A stretch of DNA of 64,000 nt from Eutrigla gurnardus (taxonomy: Eukaryota; Chordata; Actinopteri; Perciformes; Triglidae): contig OY741271.1 in assembly GCA_963514095.1 (NCBI GenBank), positions 15,211,772-15,275,771 on the forward strand. The letters are read 5' to 3'. A program made the translations under genes and the position numbers. Shown here piece after piece: positions 1 through 9,028 of this stretch; within the stretch, counting starts at the first letter, position 1; each line of letters starts with the position of its first letter. Below the pieces are notes generated by a model that saw only the letters and a program-made list of their open reading frames with translations, did not search any database and was not told where the DNA came from.

Positions 1-115
1 CCAGTGTTTGCTTTGTCTGCTCCAGGCTCCATTTCAGCCAATAGATCCCCTTTAATGCTACACAAAATGACATTAAAATAAACAGTTGTTAACCCATTTC
101 AATCTCTTTCATTAG

Positions 116-931
116 GAGTCATGGCGCAGAGCAGTCAGCACTGGCGTTCAGCATGGCATCCCAATGCCCTGTTTCACCACAGCTCTGTCCTTCTACGACG
201 GCTACAGACACGAAAAGCTGCCAGCCAACCTCCTCCAGGTAAGACTTGATGCTGCAGAAAGGAGCCCGACGAGCATTTGAGTGTGGAAGCATATCGGATT
301 AAATGGATCACGTGAAGCCGTTGTTTGTGTTTGGATGGGGGTGGGCCCTTTAAGACCCTCTAAGTTGTTTCTAACGACTTAACCCATCAGCATATAAATA
401 TAGAGCTGAATTGTGTCGATTTTAATCTTATCACGAACATTTTTTAAGTGTGATATTTGCTGCTTTTGTGTGCATATCTGTTCACTGCTAATCTTTCACA
501 CTAGTCAACCCATCTGCCCTTATGTGTGCTAATTTATGACTGAATGCTTGATTGATGACTGATAAACAACTATAGTAGCACATTGCATTTCTGGTAATAA
601 GCTAGGCTAAAAGTAAATAATTTAAAGGTGAGTTTCAACTTGTTTTTGTTTGGGAGGGGTGACACACCTGCTGGCAGAGATCAGAACTTTTCTAGATTTA
701 GCTTTGAACAAAACAAATTTGAAGGTTGACCAATTGAACACTAGTCAAGCTAATCTTGAGTGTCTCTGTATGGGTGTCAAACATTGTTTTATGTTTTGTT
801 TTGTTTGTTAGGCCCAAAGGGATTACTTCGGAGCCCACACATATGAACTGCTATCAAACCCCGGGAAATTCATCCACACCAACTGGACCGGCCACGGCGG
901 AAATGTCTCCTCTTCGTCCTATAATGCTTAA
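116..931 (+). CDS. pgd: 6-phosphogluconate dehydrogenase, last two exons (partial, 5' end outside window)
   Basis: Two coding exons are visible, 116-238 (after an ATTAG acceptor, ending CAG|GTAAGA) and 812-931 (after TTGTTAG, stop TAA at 929-931). They are in phase 0 and encode 80 residues. The translation holds the family's C-terminal signature: ESWRRAVSTGVQ, then ALSFYDGYRHEKLPANLLQ, AQRDYFGAHTYELL and HTNWTGHGG, ending SSSSYNA. The enzyme is the NADP-dependent oxidative decarboxylase of the cytosolic pentose phosphate pathway, turning 6-phosphogluconate into ribulose 5-phosphate. From family knowledge, the Arg and His of QRDYFGAH reach into the partner subunit's active site, and the tail threads through the dimer. 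The upstream exons lie before base 1. The gene converges on tardbp. Identity is near certain from the C-terminal sequence. Confidence 0.97.
239..811 (+). other. pgd: pgd final intron
   Basis: This 573-base intron has a GTAAGA donor and a TTTGTTTGTTAG acceptor. It is AT-rich and I see no repeat, ORF or RNA gene in it. Confidence 0.85.
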
Positions 932-1350
932 GGATCATCTTGAAATCACTGAAAAACACCAACAAGATGGAAGGAGGAGGGGAAAGTACCTGTCGGAGAA
1001 GAAGACGTTGACATGTTACACATTCCATGATTATAACCAGAATATTTTAGAGCCCCCCCTCCACAGTAATAACCTCAAACCAACTTGTTACACTTCTCAA
1101 AGATTTGATGCTGCAGTTTTATTTAATAAGAAGTGGAATCATAAATTATATTTGTCATGAACTCTACACTGTGTGTTTTGACGTAGCGACTTTTATTACA
1201 GTCACAAGAGGGGGAGCAGCAAAGTCTTGATCCCATCTGCATACCACGGATATTATGTTGGGCCCAGGTTTTCATGGCATTAACACTGGATTACGGTCAA
1301 CCATTGCACTGTACTGTCTTAGGCTAAATAAAGATTTCAGTCCCTTTATA
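932..1350 (+). other. pgd: pgd 3' UTR with polyadenylation signal
   Basis: The sequence runs from the TAA to an AATAAA hexamer at 1327-1332, so cleavage is expected near 1345-1360. An open frame that begins upstream of the last exon in another frame (756-1160) is a shadow of this exon and UTR. Confidence 0.75.
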
Positions 1351-1548
1351 ATTGGCTTGTGTGGTCCTTACTCTCTGGCTGCTGTAAACAGGATTGAGAT
1401 GTGTTTGTGTGCAGCACTAAGTTAGGCAATGAGTGACATAAATAGCCTGATGCATGAACAGGATTTGTCTATTTGTAAAGCTGTTTTGTCACAGACGTTT
1501 TGAGCCACTGGCCTGTTTGGGGTGTATCATGCAATTACATACTATATC

Positions 1549-1559
1549 GGGGGGGGGGG
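1549..1559 (+). repeat. G11 homopolymer
   Basis: Eleven consecutive G at the left edge of the inverted repeat. Confidence 0.95.
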
Positions 1560-1909
1560 TTTATTTGATTTTTTTAGACATACAATGAGCAACGGTTTTT
1601 ATGACTTTTCCATATGATGAACAATGACTTTTTTGATACATGATACCGTGACTTTTTTTTTTTACATTACAAACAAATAGGTAAAAAGAAACCTAATTTA
1701 CAATAGGCAGCACACACATTTTTCTCTGAAGCAGTTTTTTACAACACGCTATAGTATGTTTGTAGGACTTTTTCCAACATGATATACTATGACTTTTTTT
1801 TTTGTTTTGTTTTTTTCGACATTCTATGTAGAAAAGTTATGGTATTGTATATGGTTGAGCATGTCAAAAGTCATGAAAACGTCATAGTATAGTATGTCGA
1901 AAAAATTCA

Positions 1910-1984
1910 TAATATATATATATATATATTATTATATACATATATACAATATATATGTATATAATACATATATATATATATACT

Positions 1985-2018
<34 letters not shown>
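1910..2018. repeat. (AT)n microsatellite
   Basis: About 110 bases of nearly pure alternating A and T with a few C and G interruptions, lying inside the inverted fish repeat. It can extrude as a cruciform. Confidence 0.95.
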
Positions 2019-2233
2019 ACATCTAAAAAAAAAGTCAGTTATAGTATATCATGTCAAAATAATATGTTGATTAGTTATTAAAACAAACAAACCCCATAGT
2101 ATGTTACAAAGAAATCCGAGTGAAGTATATAAATAAAAAGTTGTGTATGTCGCAAAAAGCAAAAAAATAAATAAAACAAGCTGATATAAACATTAAAGAT
2201 ATCAGAATATGTAAAATAAATGCATGGCTATGT

Positions 2234-2257
2234 ACACACACACACACACACACACAC
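2234..2257. repeat. (CA)12 microsatellite, UG repeat on the tardbp strand
   Basis: Twelve CA units on the plus strand read as (TG)n on the minus strand, the strand of tardbp. The tract lies about 450 bases beyond the distal tardbp poly(A) signal. Confidence 0.95.
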
Positions 2258-2712
2258 TCACTTTTTCATTTTTAAAATTGGTTTTAGGGGTTGCCAAGTA
2301 TCCATTTAGATTCTTAGTCCTCAATTGATGTGCAAAGAAAAATATCCACAATCACAGAAAAACTCCCTCTATCCTTCATAAAACCAGAGCTTGTTAGGAA
2401 AAGATTTCAATAAATAAGAGGCAACTTGGGAGTCTTGTCCCACAAGCGCTTACAAAATGTAACATCGGCACCATCAACAGGCAGACCACTAAAACTACAT
2501 CTGCTAAAAAGCCAGCATTAATACTTCAAAGTGCAGGACACTTCACAGCATATATTACACCAAGGCCAGAATATGAACTTCCATATAAAATCTGGGTTGA
2601 GGCACTAAATCAAAGGCATAAAAACTGTAAAAGATAGAGGTAGAGCCAAGTAAACAAAAATACTTACATATATCTACATTGAGAGACGACAGGCAATTAA
2701 AAACTCAAAACC

Positions 2713-2718
2713 TTTATT
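2713..2718 (-). terminator. tardbp: Candidate distal poly(A) signal of tardbp
   Basis: AATAAA on the minus strand, followed in the transcript direction by a U-rich stretch. This is the most distal canonical hexamer before the intergenic repeat block. Confidence 0.45.
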
Positions 2719-3091
2719 TTACACCACAATACTAAAATATTTCAATACAGAAAATGTGAATTCCTGCTGGCATGTTCAGTCAAGTCCCTTTGAAAATCTC
2801 TTAGCTCGTACATTCAAACTACTTTACAGGTCAGCATGAACAAAATAACAAGAACATATCCTGTCTTATTGAAAACGCTTTTTGATCACATTGAAAAGAA
2901 ACCTACCAGCTAATACTTCCATAAGTTATCAGTGACTGACTTACAAGGACAAAGAATAACACCATTCACTGACTGAAATGCATGTTTCAAATTAAAAAGG
3001 GCAGACTTTGTGTTTAACAAGTTTCCAAAAAAATAATAATAACAAATAAAAGGTAAGCATGACCGCTGCCAAACTGCAGGTGTGACGTTGG

Positions 3092-3341
3092 TCATATTTT
3101 AGACATTTGTAGGTATGAACAGGTACCTCTGCCCAATTGAGTAGGATCCGGTCTAAATTTGATTGCGGGTATGGTCCAAGGTTTCCTGCTAGTGAAGTGA
3201 AGATCCTTTTCAGGACTAAGGCAGTCGTGCAGCAATCCATTGTTGGTTTGTGCCGGCTCACCCAACAAAGTCTTCAGCTTCTCCATAACTGACTCCAACC
3301 TGGATTCAGACGCAAACCAGGGCTGTCCATGTCCGAGGTCC
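3092..3341 (-). other. Open frame in tardbp 3' region; possible alternative terminal exon or conserved UTR
   Basis: The minus strand carries an open frame of about 83 codons, closed by TGA at 3092-3094. It reads DLGHGQPWFASESRLESV, then MEKLKTLLGEPAQTNNG, and ends LQMSKI. An AG that could act as a splice acceptor (TGTATAG) precedes 3341, but its pyrimidine tract is poor. A possible donor (TTGG|GTGAGC) lies inside the frame near 3258. I do not recognise the protein. It lies in the orientation of tardbp, about 1.3 kb past its stop, so an alternative tardbp tail, a UTR mini-exon or plain chance are all possible. Confidence 0.25.
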
Positions 3342-4636
3342 CTATACATGTGAATTAAAGTGTTGGCATTTCAATTAATGTAAAGCCCAAAATAAGTCAC
3401 TGTCAAGACTGTATCATACCTAGTCAAACTCAGTTTTATTTCAGACTTCCCTTTGATTCACAAAAACATAGAAAATGCATTCGTAACCACTTCAAACACA
3501 AACTTTCAAATGGGAACTTGTCAAACATTCACCACATCACCCTCAAACTTAAACACACTTTCAGTGATTTTTTCCACACAAACTTCACCAGCACAAAGTC
3601 ACATATTCACACAGAGAGGATGGTAACAAGGAGAAAATAAAGCACACAACCAGACACAGCATTCACATCAAAATCAGACAGCAAGAGAAAAGCTACGAAA
3701 AAGGGGTACAAATACTCATAGCACTTGACATTTCACTGTGTTCTGAAAGAGTTAAGCTTGATAGAAAACAATGAAAGAAAGCAGAGACCGTAGGGGTCTC
3801 GAGACGTTATAAATGTCCTTGTGATGACCATTTGGGACACACTTCTTCCTCTCAACACACACACAAAGCCACAGGTTCTTCTCAACTCTCACAGGCATTT
3901 GTCTCTTTTAAAAAAAAACAAATTGCACAGACAGCCCTCCGCACACTTCTTTCACTTAACTCTCCCGTTCGCTCACTCACTCTGTCCAACATCAATCCCA
4001 CTCATTGATCTTGAAAAGTGACAAGAGCATATCCATAAAAAAGGGGAGAGGAAAAAAAGACAACACCCACCGTCTAACACAGTATATGCAGAATGAAGCT
4101 GTGTTCTTTGATGGCAAAGCATTTACACATGGGAAGAGGGGAATTGATACTGAGATCGGTCGAACATTGCTGCCAATGAGGCGCTTCCTCCCGGGAAATT
4201 GGGAAAGAGTTGGTGAACTGCAGAAGAGATTTTCATGAAGGCGTTTCCAAAAGACGTCAAACAAAAAAGATGCAATCAACTGCATACAGATATATAATTA
4301 TGACAAGCCCATTGTACATGGGGACGAGGGGGCTCTCGAGATACTTGTGCATGTTTATACATATTTATCTTTCATGCACATTTCATCTCTGATTAACATG
4401 TTCCTAAAAAAACAAAAAAAATTAAGTGTGGCAGTTTCCACTTATAAACTAAATTTTTCTCCCATTCAATGCATGACTACATAATCAGTCACACGCAAGT
4501 ATAAATTTTCTCATTAACAAAATAAAAAGGCAGTATATTTTTAAATAATAGGAACATAAGATATAAGCAGTTCCCAGCTGTACGTATACTTACCAGATTA
4601 GCCTAATAGCAACAGAAAAGCTCAATTTGAAGCTAT

Positions 4637-7539
4637 CTACACTCCCCAACTAGAAGACTTGGACTCCATAGAGGTGCCAAAGCCAGAGCTGAAGCCACCG
4701 CTGGAGGCAGTGTTAGCGCCTGCAGCCCAACCGAGGCTAGCCGAGCTGGGGCTACTGTAACTGGTGCTGGAAGAGCTATAGGTCTGGTCTCGGGTTGTGG
4801 TGGGTGTGCCTGCCGTCGTGGTCAGACCCTGTTGGTTTGCCAGCATGCCCATCATTCCCCAACTGCTCTGCAGCGCTGCCTGGGCAGCAGCCACCATTGC
4901 CGGGTTAAGACCGAGAGCCCCAAAGTTAACCCCACCACTGCCACTGCCTAGCCCCCCACGATTACTGCCATAGCCCTGACTGAACCCACCAGCCCCAAAC
5001 CGCCCTCGATCCATCATTTGCCTACTATTATTGTGTTTGGGCTCAGCGTTGGAGATGTGCACACTGATGCCCTTGATGATCAAGTCCTCTCCACACAGGG
5101 CTTGGGCCACCTGAGAAAGAGGCGAGGAGAAGATTATCACCACAGTCATTGTTATGGCATCGACTCGTAACCCAACTCTGCCACTAACAGTGAAACTCAC
5201 CTGGTCGTCGGCAAACGTGACAAATGCAAATGCTCTGAAAGGTTTTGGGATGAAGACGTCAGTCACTTCGCCATACTGCATGAAGTACTGCCTTAGTTCA
5301 TCGGTGGTCATGTCCTCTGTACAGCGGCCAACAAAGATTTTACGGCTTCGCATGGGCTCATCGGGACACGCCTGGGAGGACAAACCGCAAATAATAATAA
5401 ATAATTTAGGAAATTGTTTTTTTTTTTTAAAAGGAAGGCTGACCAATTCAGTATTTGTTTTCCAAACATTTACATGTATTTATTTATGAGGTGCGTTTAA
5501 GTTGCAACTAGAGCAGATGATTGGATCCATTGCAATATACTGAATCAGCATCATTTTCAATGTTTTCAATCAAATTAGGAAAAAGGCAACAAAAACTACT
5601 GGATGACTTTTCTATTTAAAAAGTTTCATCATCCATAACAGTTAATGATTGTAATGTTTTTGGTTTGTCATCAAATCTCCCAGATTTGACATCATTTGTA
5701 TATAAAAAAACAGTTAAGCACCCACTTATACTTTCTCAACATAACAATGAACTCGGCTAAATAAAAATGTCTAACAGCAGAAATCCTGATGATGACCACT
5801 AACGTCAAATACCTTTGAGTTGGGGAGTTTGCAGTCGCACCATCGGCCATCAATCATGTGTCTCTGAGCGACCACTTTGGTTTGTGTCTCGTATTCAGTG
5901 AAGCGGACAAAGCCGAACCCTTTTGAGTTGCCGGTCTTTAAATCTCTCTTGACCTGGAGTGAACACAGAGGGGAAGAAAGCTTTATTACTTATTTTTTAC
6001 TAATCCGAATCCATATTTCACTAAGCTTAACAAAGAAAATGTGACGATATTCAGAGCCAGACGAGATGTTACTACCTGCACCATGATGACCTCCCCAAAG
6101 GTAGTGAAATAATCTTTCAGGTCTTGTTCTGTAGTTTTCCACGGCAGCCCGAGGACAATGAGGTCCGACGTCTTCTGAAAGCCCCGTTTTACTTTCACAG
6201 CTGAGGCAGCATCTATTTCATCCATCTTCCGTTTGTTATCTGTGGAGTACAAATATGTAAGAGTTACATCAGATGAAAAAGGTGTCAAAGTTTGGTTTTG
6301 CTTCAAGGCCACAGTTCCTCGACAGGGTTTAATGATCACATGAAAAAAAGTAAATCTTGAAATGAGGTGAAAGGTCAAGCTCTTTACTGCCTAGTGGCGA
6401 CAGTTACACACAATGACTAAGATGCAGTCCATGCCCAAAGGCATGTGAACACCTTGTTGTACAACATCTTATTCCAAACCCCGGCGCATTAATAGGCCAC
6501 CCTTCTGTGGAGAATGTTGAACCTGGCTGCTGGCATTTACTCCCATTCAGCCAATAAGAGCATTAGAGAAGTTGTGTTTGGTGATGAAGCATTTTTCAAT
6601 GCAGTTCATCCAAGATGTTGGAGTTACAGCCAGGACTCAGTTGGTACCAAGGGGCCAAAAACTGAAACTAGTCTAATACAACAAAACCTGCAACAGCGAC
6701 GCTGGTCTTCTCAGCTTGTGAGGGTCATCGTGACAAAATATGGTCCTATAGCGTGAATCACAGCAGAGGTGGTTACCAATTTTCAGCCATGTTAAAATTT
6801 TGAGATCGAAATGAAATCAAAGATGGATGAGAGCCAACCAAGGGCACCGGAATCGGAAGGATTAGGAAGAGGGGAAAAGGGGGGATGGAGAAAGGGCCCA
6901 GGGAGAGGGGGGTAGCCCCCGGGGAAGTGCCCCTCCATTTTACACCAGTGGCCCAAATTGGAGTCGCAGCTGGTGTGATCCCATCGCAAGAAGATGGTCA
7001 ACTTTATTGTCATTTTCAGGTTTGAGGAAACAGTTTATGGAGCTGTATTGCACTAAATCCAGATGTGTTCCCAATATGTGGCCATGCCAGTTATGACAAT
7101 GATGCAAGTGATTAAATTAAAACGCGTCTCAGGGTTGGAAGCATCATTAGGGCAAAACAAGAAGTTGATCAGCACCTCTCTGCACACGCATGGTAACCTT
7201 CAACAAGGTTGGATGTATTGCAGCGCGGACGCACTGCATTACATGTTATAATAGGTAACAGCGTTTGTGGACAGGGTTGACCACCAGCGACATCTCACCT
7301 TTGGGGTAATTGACGACATAGACCAAGTTCCCCCAGTCGTTCTCTGGTGCATGCAGGACTCCCTCCACCAGCCGGACTCCCCTCATGCACTGCGACTCTG
7401 GGTTCCTGTACCGCAGTCCGCACGCCCCTGGAAACTGTGCTGCCACCGATGAGAGCAAAATAGTCCCATCGTCCTCTGAGGGGATCTCCATGGGCTCCTC
7501 GCTTTCATCCTCGGCCACGCGAATGTACAACTCTGACAT
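4637..7539 (-). CDS. tardbp: TAR DNA-binding protein 43 (TDP-43), five coding exons
   Basis: Coding exons in transcript order are 7539-7299, 6239-6076, 5953-5813, 5371-5201 and 5110-4637, all with AG acceptors and GT donors. They total 1191 bases, or 396 residues. The start is the ATG at 7539 (MSELYIRVAEDESEEPMEI). Domains: N-terminal oligomerisation domain about 1-80; bipartite nuclear localisation signal (NKRK...KVKR) about 82-99; RRM1 with LIVLGLPW and the RNP1 octamer KGFGFVRF at 146-153; RRM2 with KIFVGR and RAFAFVTF; and a Gly/Ser-rich prion-like tail from about 275. The tail keeps the conserved helical segment (NPAMVAAAQAALQSSWGMMG) and ends SSSWGV. The protein is a nuclear UG-repeat-binding regulator of splicing and RNA stability. 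Human TDP-43 has 414 residues, so the tail here is slightly shorter. Teleosts carry two co-orthologues (tardbp and tardbpa/tardbpl); I cannot say which this is. Confidence 0.97.
5372..5812 (-). other. tardbp: tardbp intron between RRM1 and RRM2 exons
   Basis: This 441-base AT-rich intron has donor AAG|GTATTT and acceptor CCTCCCAG. Nothing else is recognisable. The neighbouring introns 5111-5200 and 5954-6075 are shorter still. Confidence 0.85.
6240..7298 (-). other. tardbp: tardbp intron between the first two coding exons
   Basis: The donor is CCCAAAG|GTGAGA and the acceptor CTCCACAG|AT; GAT (Asp81) is split across the junction. The 1.06-kb intron holds a degenerate transposon fragment (6430-6760) and a G-rich plus-strand stretch at 6870-6935. 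Confidence 0.9.
6420..6760. mobile_element. Degenerate Tc1/mariner-like remnant
   Basis: The block includes 'cctggctgctggcatttact', 'cccattcagcca', 'agagcattag' and 'caatgcagttcatccaa'. It resembles, from memory, the 5'-terminal part of the Tc1-like transposons common in fish, read on the strand opposite the transposase. After about 6625 the match fades, so the copy looks internally deleted. No transposase frame survives. Confidence 0.5.
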
Positions 7540-8040
7540 GGTCGATGGCTGGCCGGAGCTAACGGAGCTAAAGTTTAACAAACGGACTGATGCACTCGAG
7601 TTCGCGGTGTCGATCGCCGCCGAAGTTTAACGTTGCTTCTGTTTAACTGGGTGAAGCAACTGAAATGCAAAGGCAGTCAATTACACGGACAAAATGTAAA
7701 ACACTCACTGAACAACTCGCTAACATTCAATAGCTTTCTTCTCCGCTAGCAGCACGCGTAAGCAAGTTAGCCAGCTAGCTATTAAGCTAGCAAACTCAAG
7801 ACGGCTTGAATAATGAATGACCATCCAGTTTAAGGCTCCGTTTACCGCCAACAAACGCAGAGTCCTGCTTTTATCTACAAATGTGTGGACAAAAGTCGAA
7901 AGCAAATAACAACATCGACGAAATATCTTATTCGGGCAGATTTAAGTACGAAATCACGAAGACAACAGTGGATATTTGCAGCGCTACGCGGCTAAGCTCT
8001 GTAACCTCAAGCTAGCTTACAAAATGGCTGCGCACTTTGT
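7540..8040 (-). promoter_or_regulatory. tardbp: tardbp 5' UTR and promoter region
   Basis: Upstream of the ATG on the minus strand lies CpG-containing sequence that closes with GCAGCCATTTTG at 8020-8031, a match to the YY1 site found near transcription starts of housekeeping genes. Family knowledge says vertebrate TARDBP starts with a non-coding exon. A good acceptor (TTTGCATTTCAG, exon from 7659) would suit a second 5' UTR exon. The upstream donor is not clear; GCG|GTAAAC near 7843 and TTT|GTAAGC near 8016 are candidates. Confidence 0.6.
8020..8033 (-). promoter_or_regulatory. YY1-type promoter motif
   Basis: The minus strand reads GCGCAGCCATTTTG, close to the GCCGCCATNTTG consensus. It is placed where the tardbp transcription start would be expected. 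Confidence 0.5.
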
Positions 8041-8503
8041 GGCCATGACATCATCCAGTTGGGAGGGCACACTGTTCGTTTGTGTAGGGGTGCCAAAACG
8101 AAAATAAAAAAACATTTAGTCAATGTTTTGACTTCAGGTCAGCAGCAGCAGGGATTCTTTTTCACATACTTGATTTAGTTATTATGTATAATGAGTTATT
8201 AGGCTCTTCGTGGTCTTTAACTTAAAACCGGCAAAGTTTAAAGATCGTGATCTACCCTTCGAAGTCCAACCATCGTGACTTCACGTTAACGGCCCGTAGA
8301 AAAGGTGCGCACTGAGAAATTATATTGATCAACATGAATGTATTTAATACTATGCCAGCATAAAAATGGAGGACTTGTTTATTCACTTAATGGGTTTAAT
8401 CTATATGTTTGTCTTCACGGATTACATTTTTGAATAAACGATGACTAATTAGGCCTAGATATTTCCCAAATGTATCATATGGTGAGAATGCAATTTATCT
8501 AAC

Positions 8504-8588
<85 letters not shown>

Positions 8589-9028
8589 TATACACGGATA
8601 ACATACAGAATATTTGTATTTGTTGTTGCAGTCATAAACAACTAAATGATAGACTACAATTCAATAAAGAGGTGGAAAGCATGTGAGACTGTGGCATAAT
8701 ATTATTTTAAAGATACTTGAGATTACAAAAAGGTTCAAAACTGGAGTTTAAATGCTTAATTCATAATAGATCATCAACACTAAATCTTTAATGACCAACA
8801 TCTTGACAAACAAAAGGGCCTCCAACTGCCACTTCTTGCACCTGCTGAGGACAGTGATCATTCTTTGGGACTTTTTTTGTCACCTACCTTTAACATGTAA
8901 AAAGCAAACCCACCTGTGTTTGTTCCCCTCCCCAGTATGGATTCACACCCCCCAGTGACATCAGCCCACTTACCTACAAAAAGGCTATAGTCAGACTGCC
9001 CACGTTAGTTTTCATCAGTGGAAGCAAC
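8041..9028. other. Intergenic region between divergent tardbp and ciroz
   Basis: About 1 kb separates the two 5' ends. It is AT-rich and contains a long CA microsatellite (8502-8586). No ORF or RNA gene is apparent. The 120 bases before the ciroz ATG are C-rich with a forkhead-like TGTTTGT at about 8917; the ciroz start has no clear TATA box. Confidence 0.7.
8502..8586. repeat. (CA)n microsatellite
   Basis: About 85 bases of nearly uninterrupted CA lie within the shared tardbp/ciroz intergenic region. Confidence 0.97.

Larger units (their letters stand above)
1500..2125. repeat. Fish dispersed inverted repeat built on a CATACTAT/GACTTTTTT unit, with central AT tract
   Basis: Variants of the unit 'tactatgactttttt...cgacat' recur at about 1540, 1615-1660 and 1740-1825. 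The reverse complement (gtcatagtatagtatgtcg followed by an A run) lies at 1881-1905 and again near 2030-2105. The two arms face each other, so the DNA can form a hairpin. I recall this unit as a common fish repeat; its class is unknown to me. Confidence 0.6.
2690..4636 (-). other. tardbp: Probable tardbp 3' UTR
   Basis: This is the minus-strand sequence after the tardbp stop. AATAAA signals (TTTATT on the plus strand) occur at 2713-2718 and 3435-3440; the distal one would give a UTR of about 1.9 kb. Human TARDBP also has a UTR of a few kb, used for autoregulation. UG-rich stretches lie at about 3450-3670 and 3855-3865. A minus-strand open frame at 3092-3349 is treated separately. The exact 3' end is inferred. 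Confidence 0.6.

Noticed and set aside
5154..5489. Plus-strand open frame across tardbp
   Set aside because: It is the antisense shadow of the RRM2 exon and its introns.
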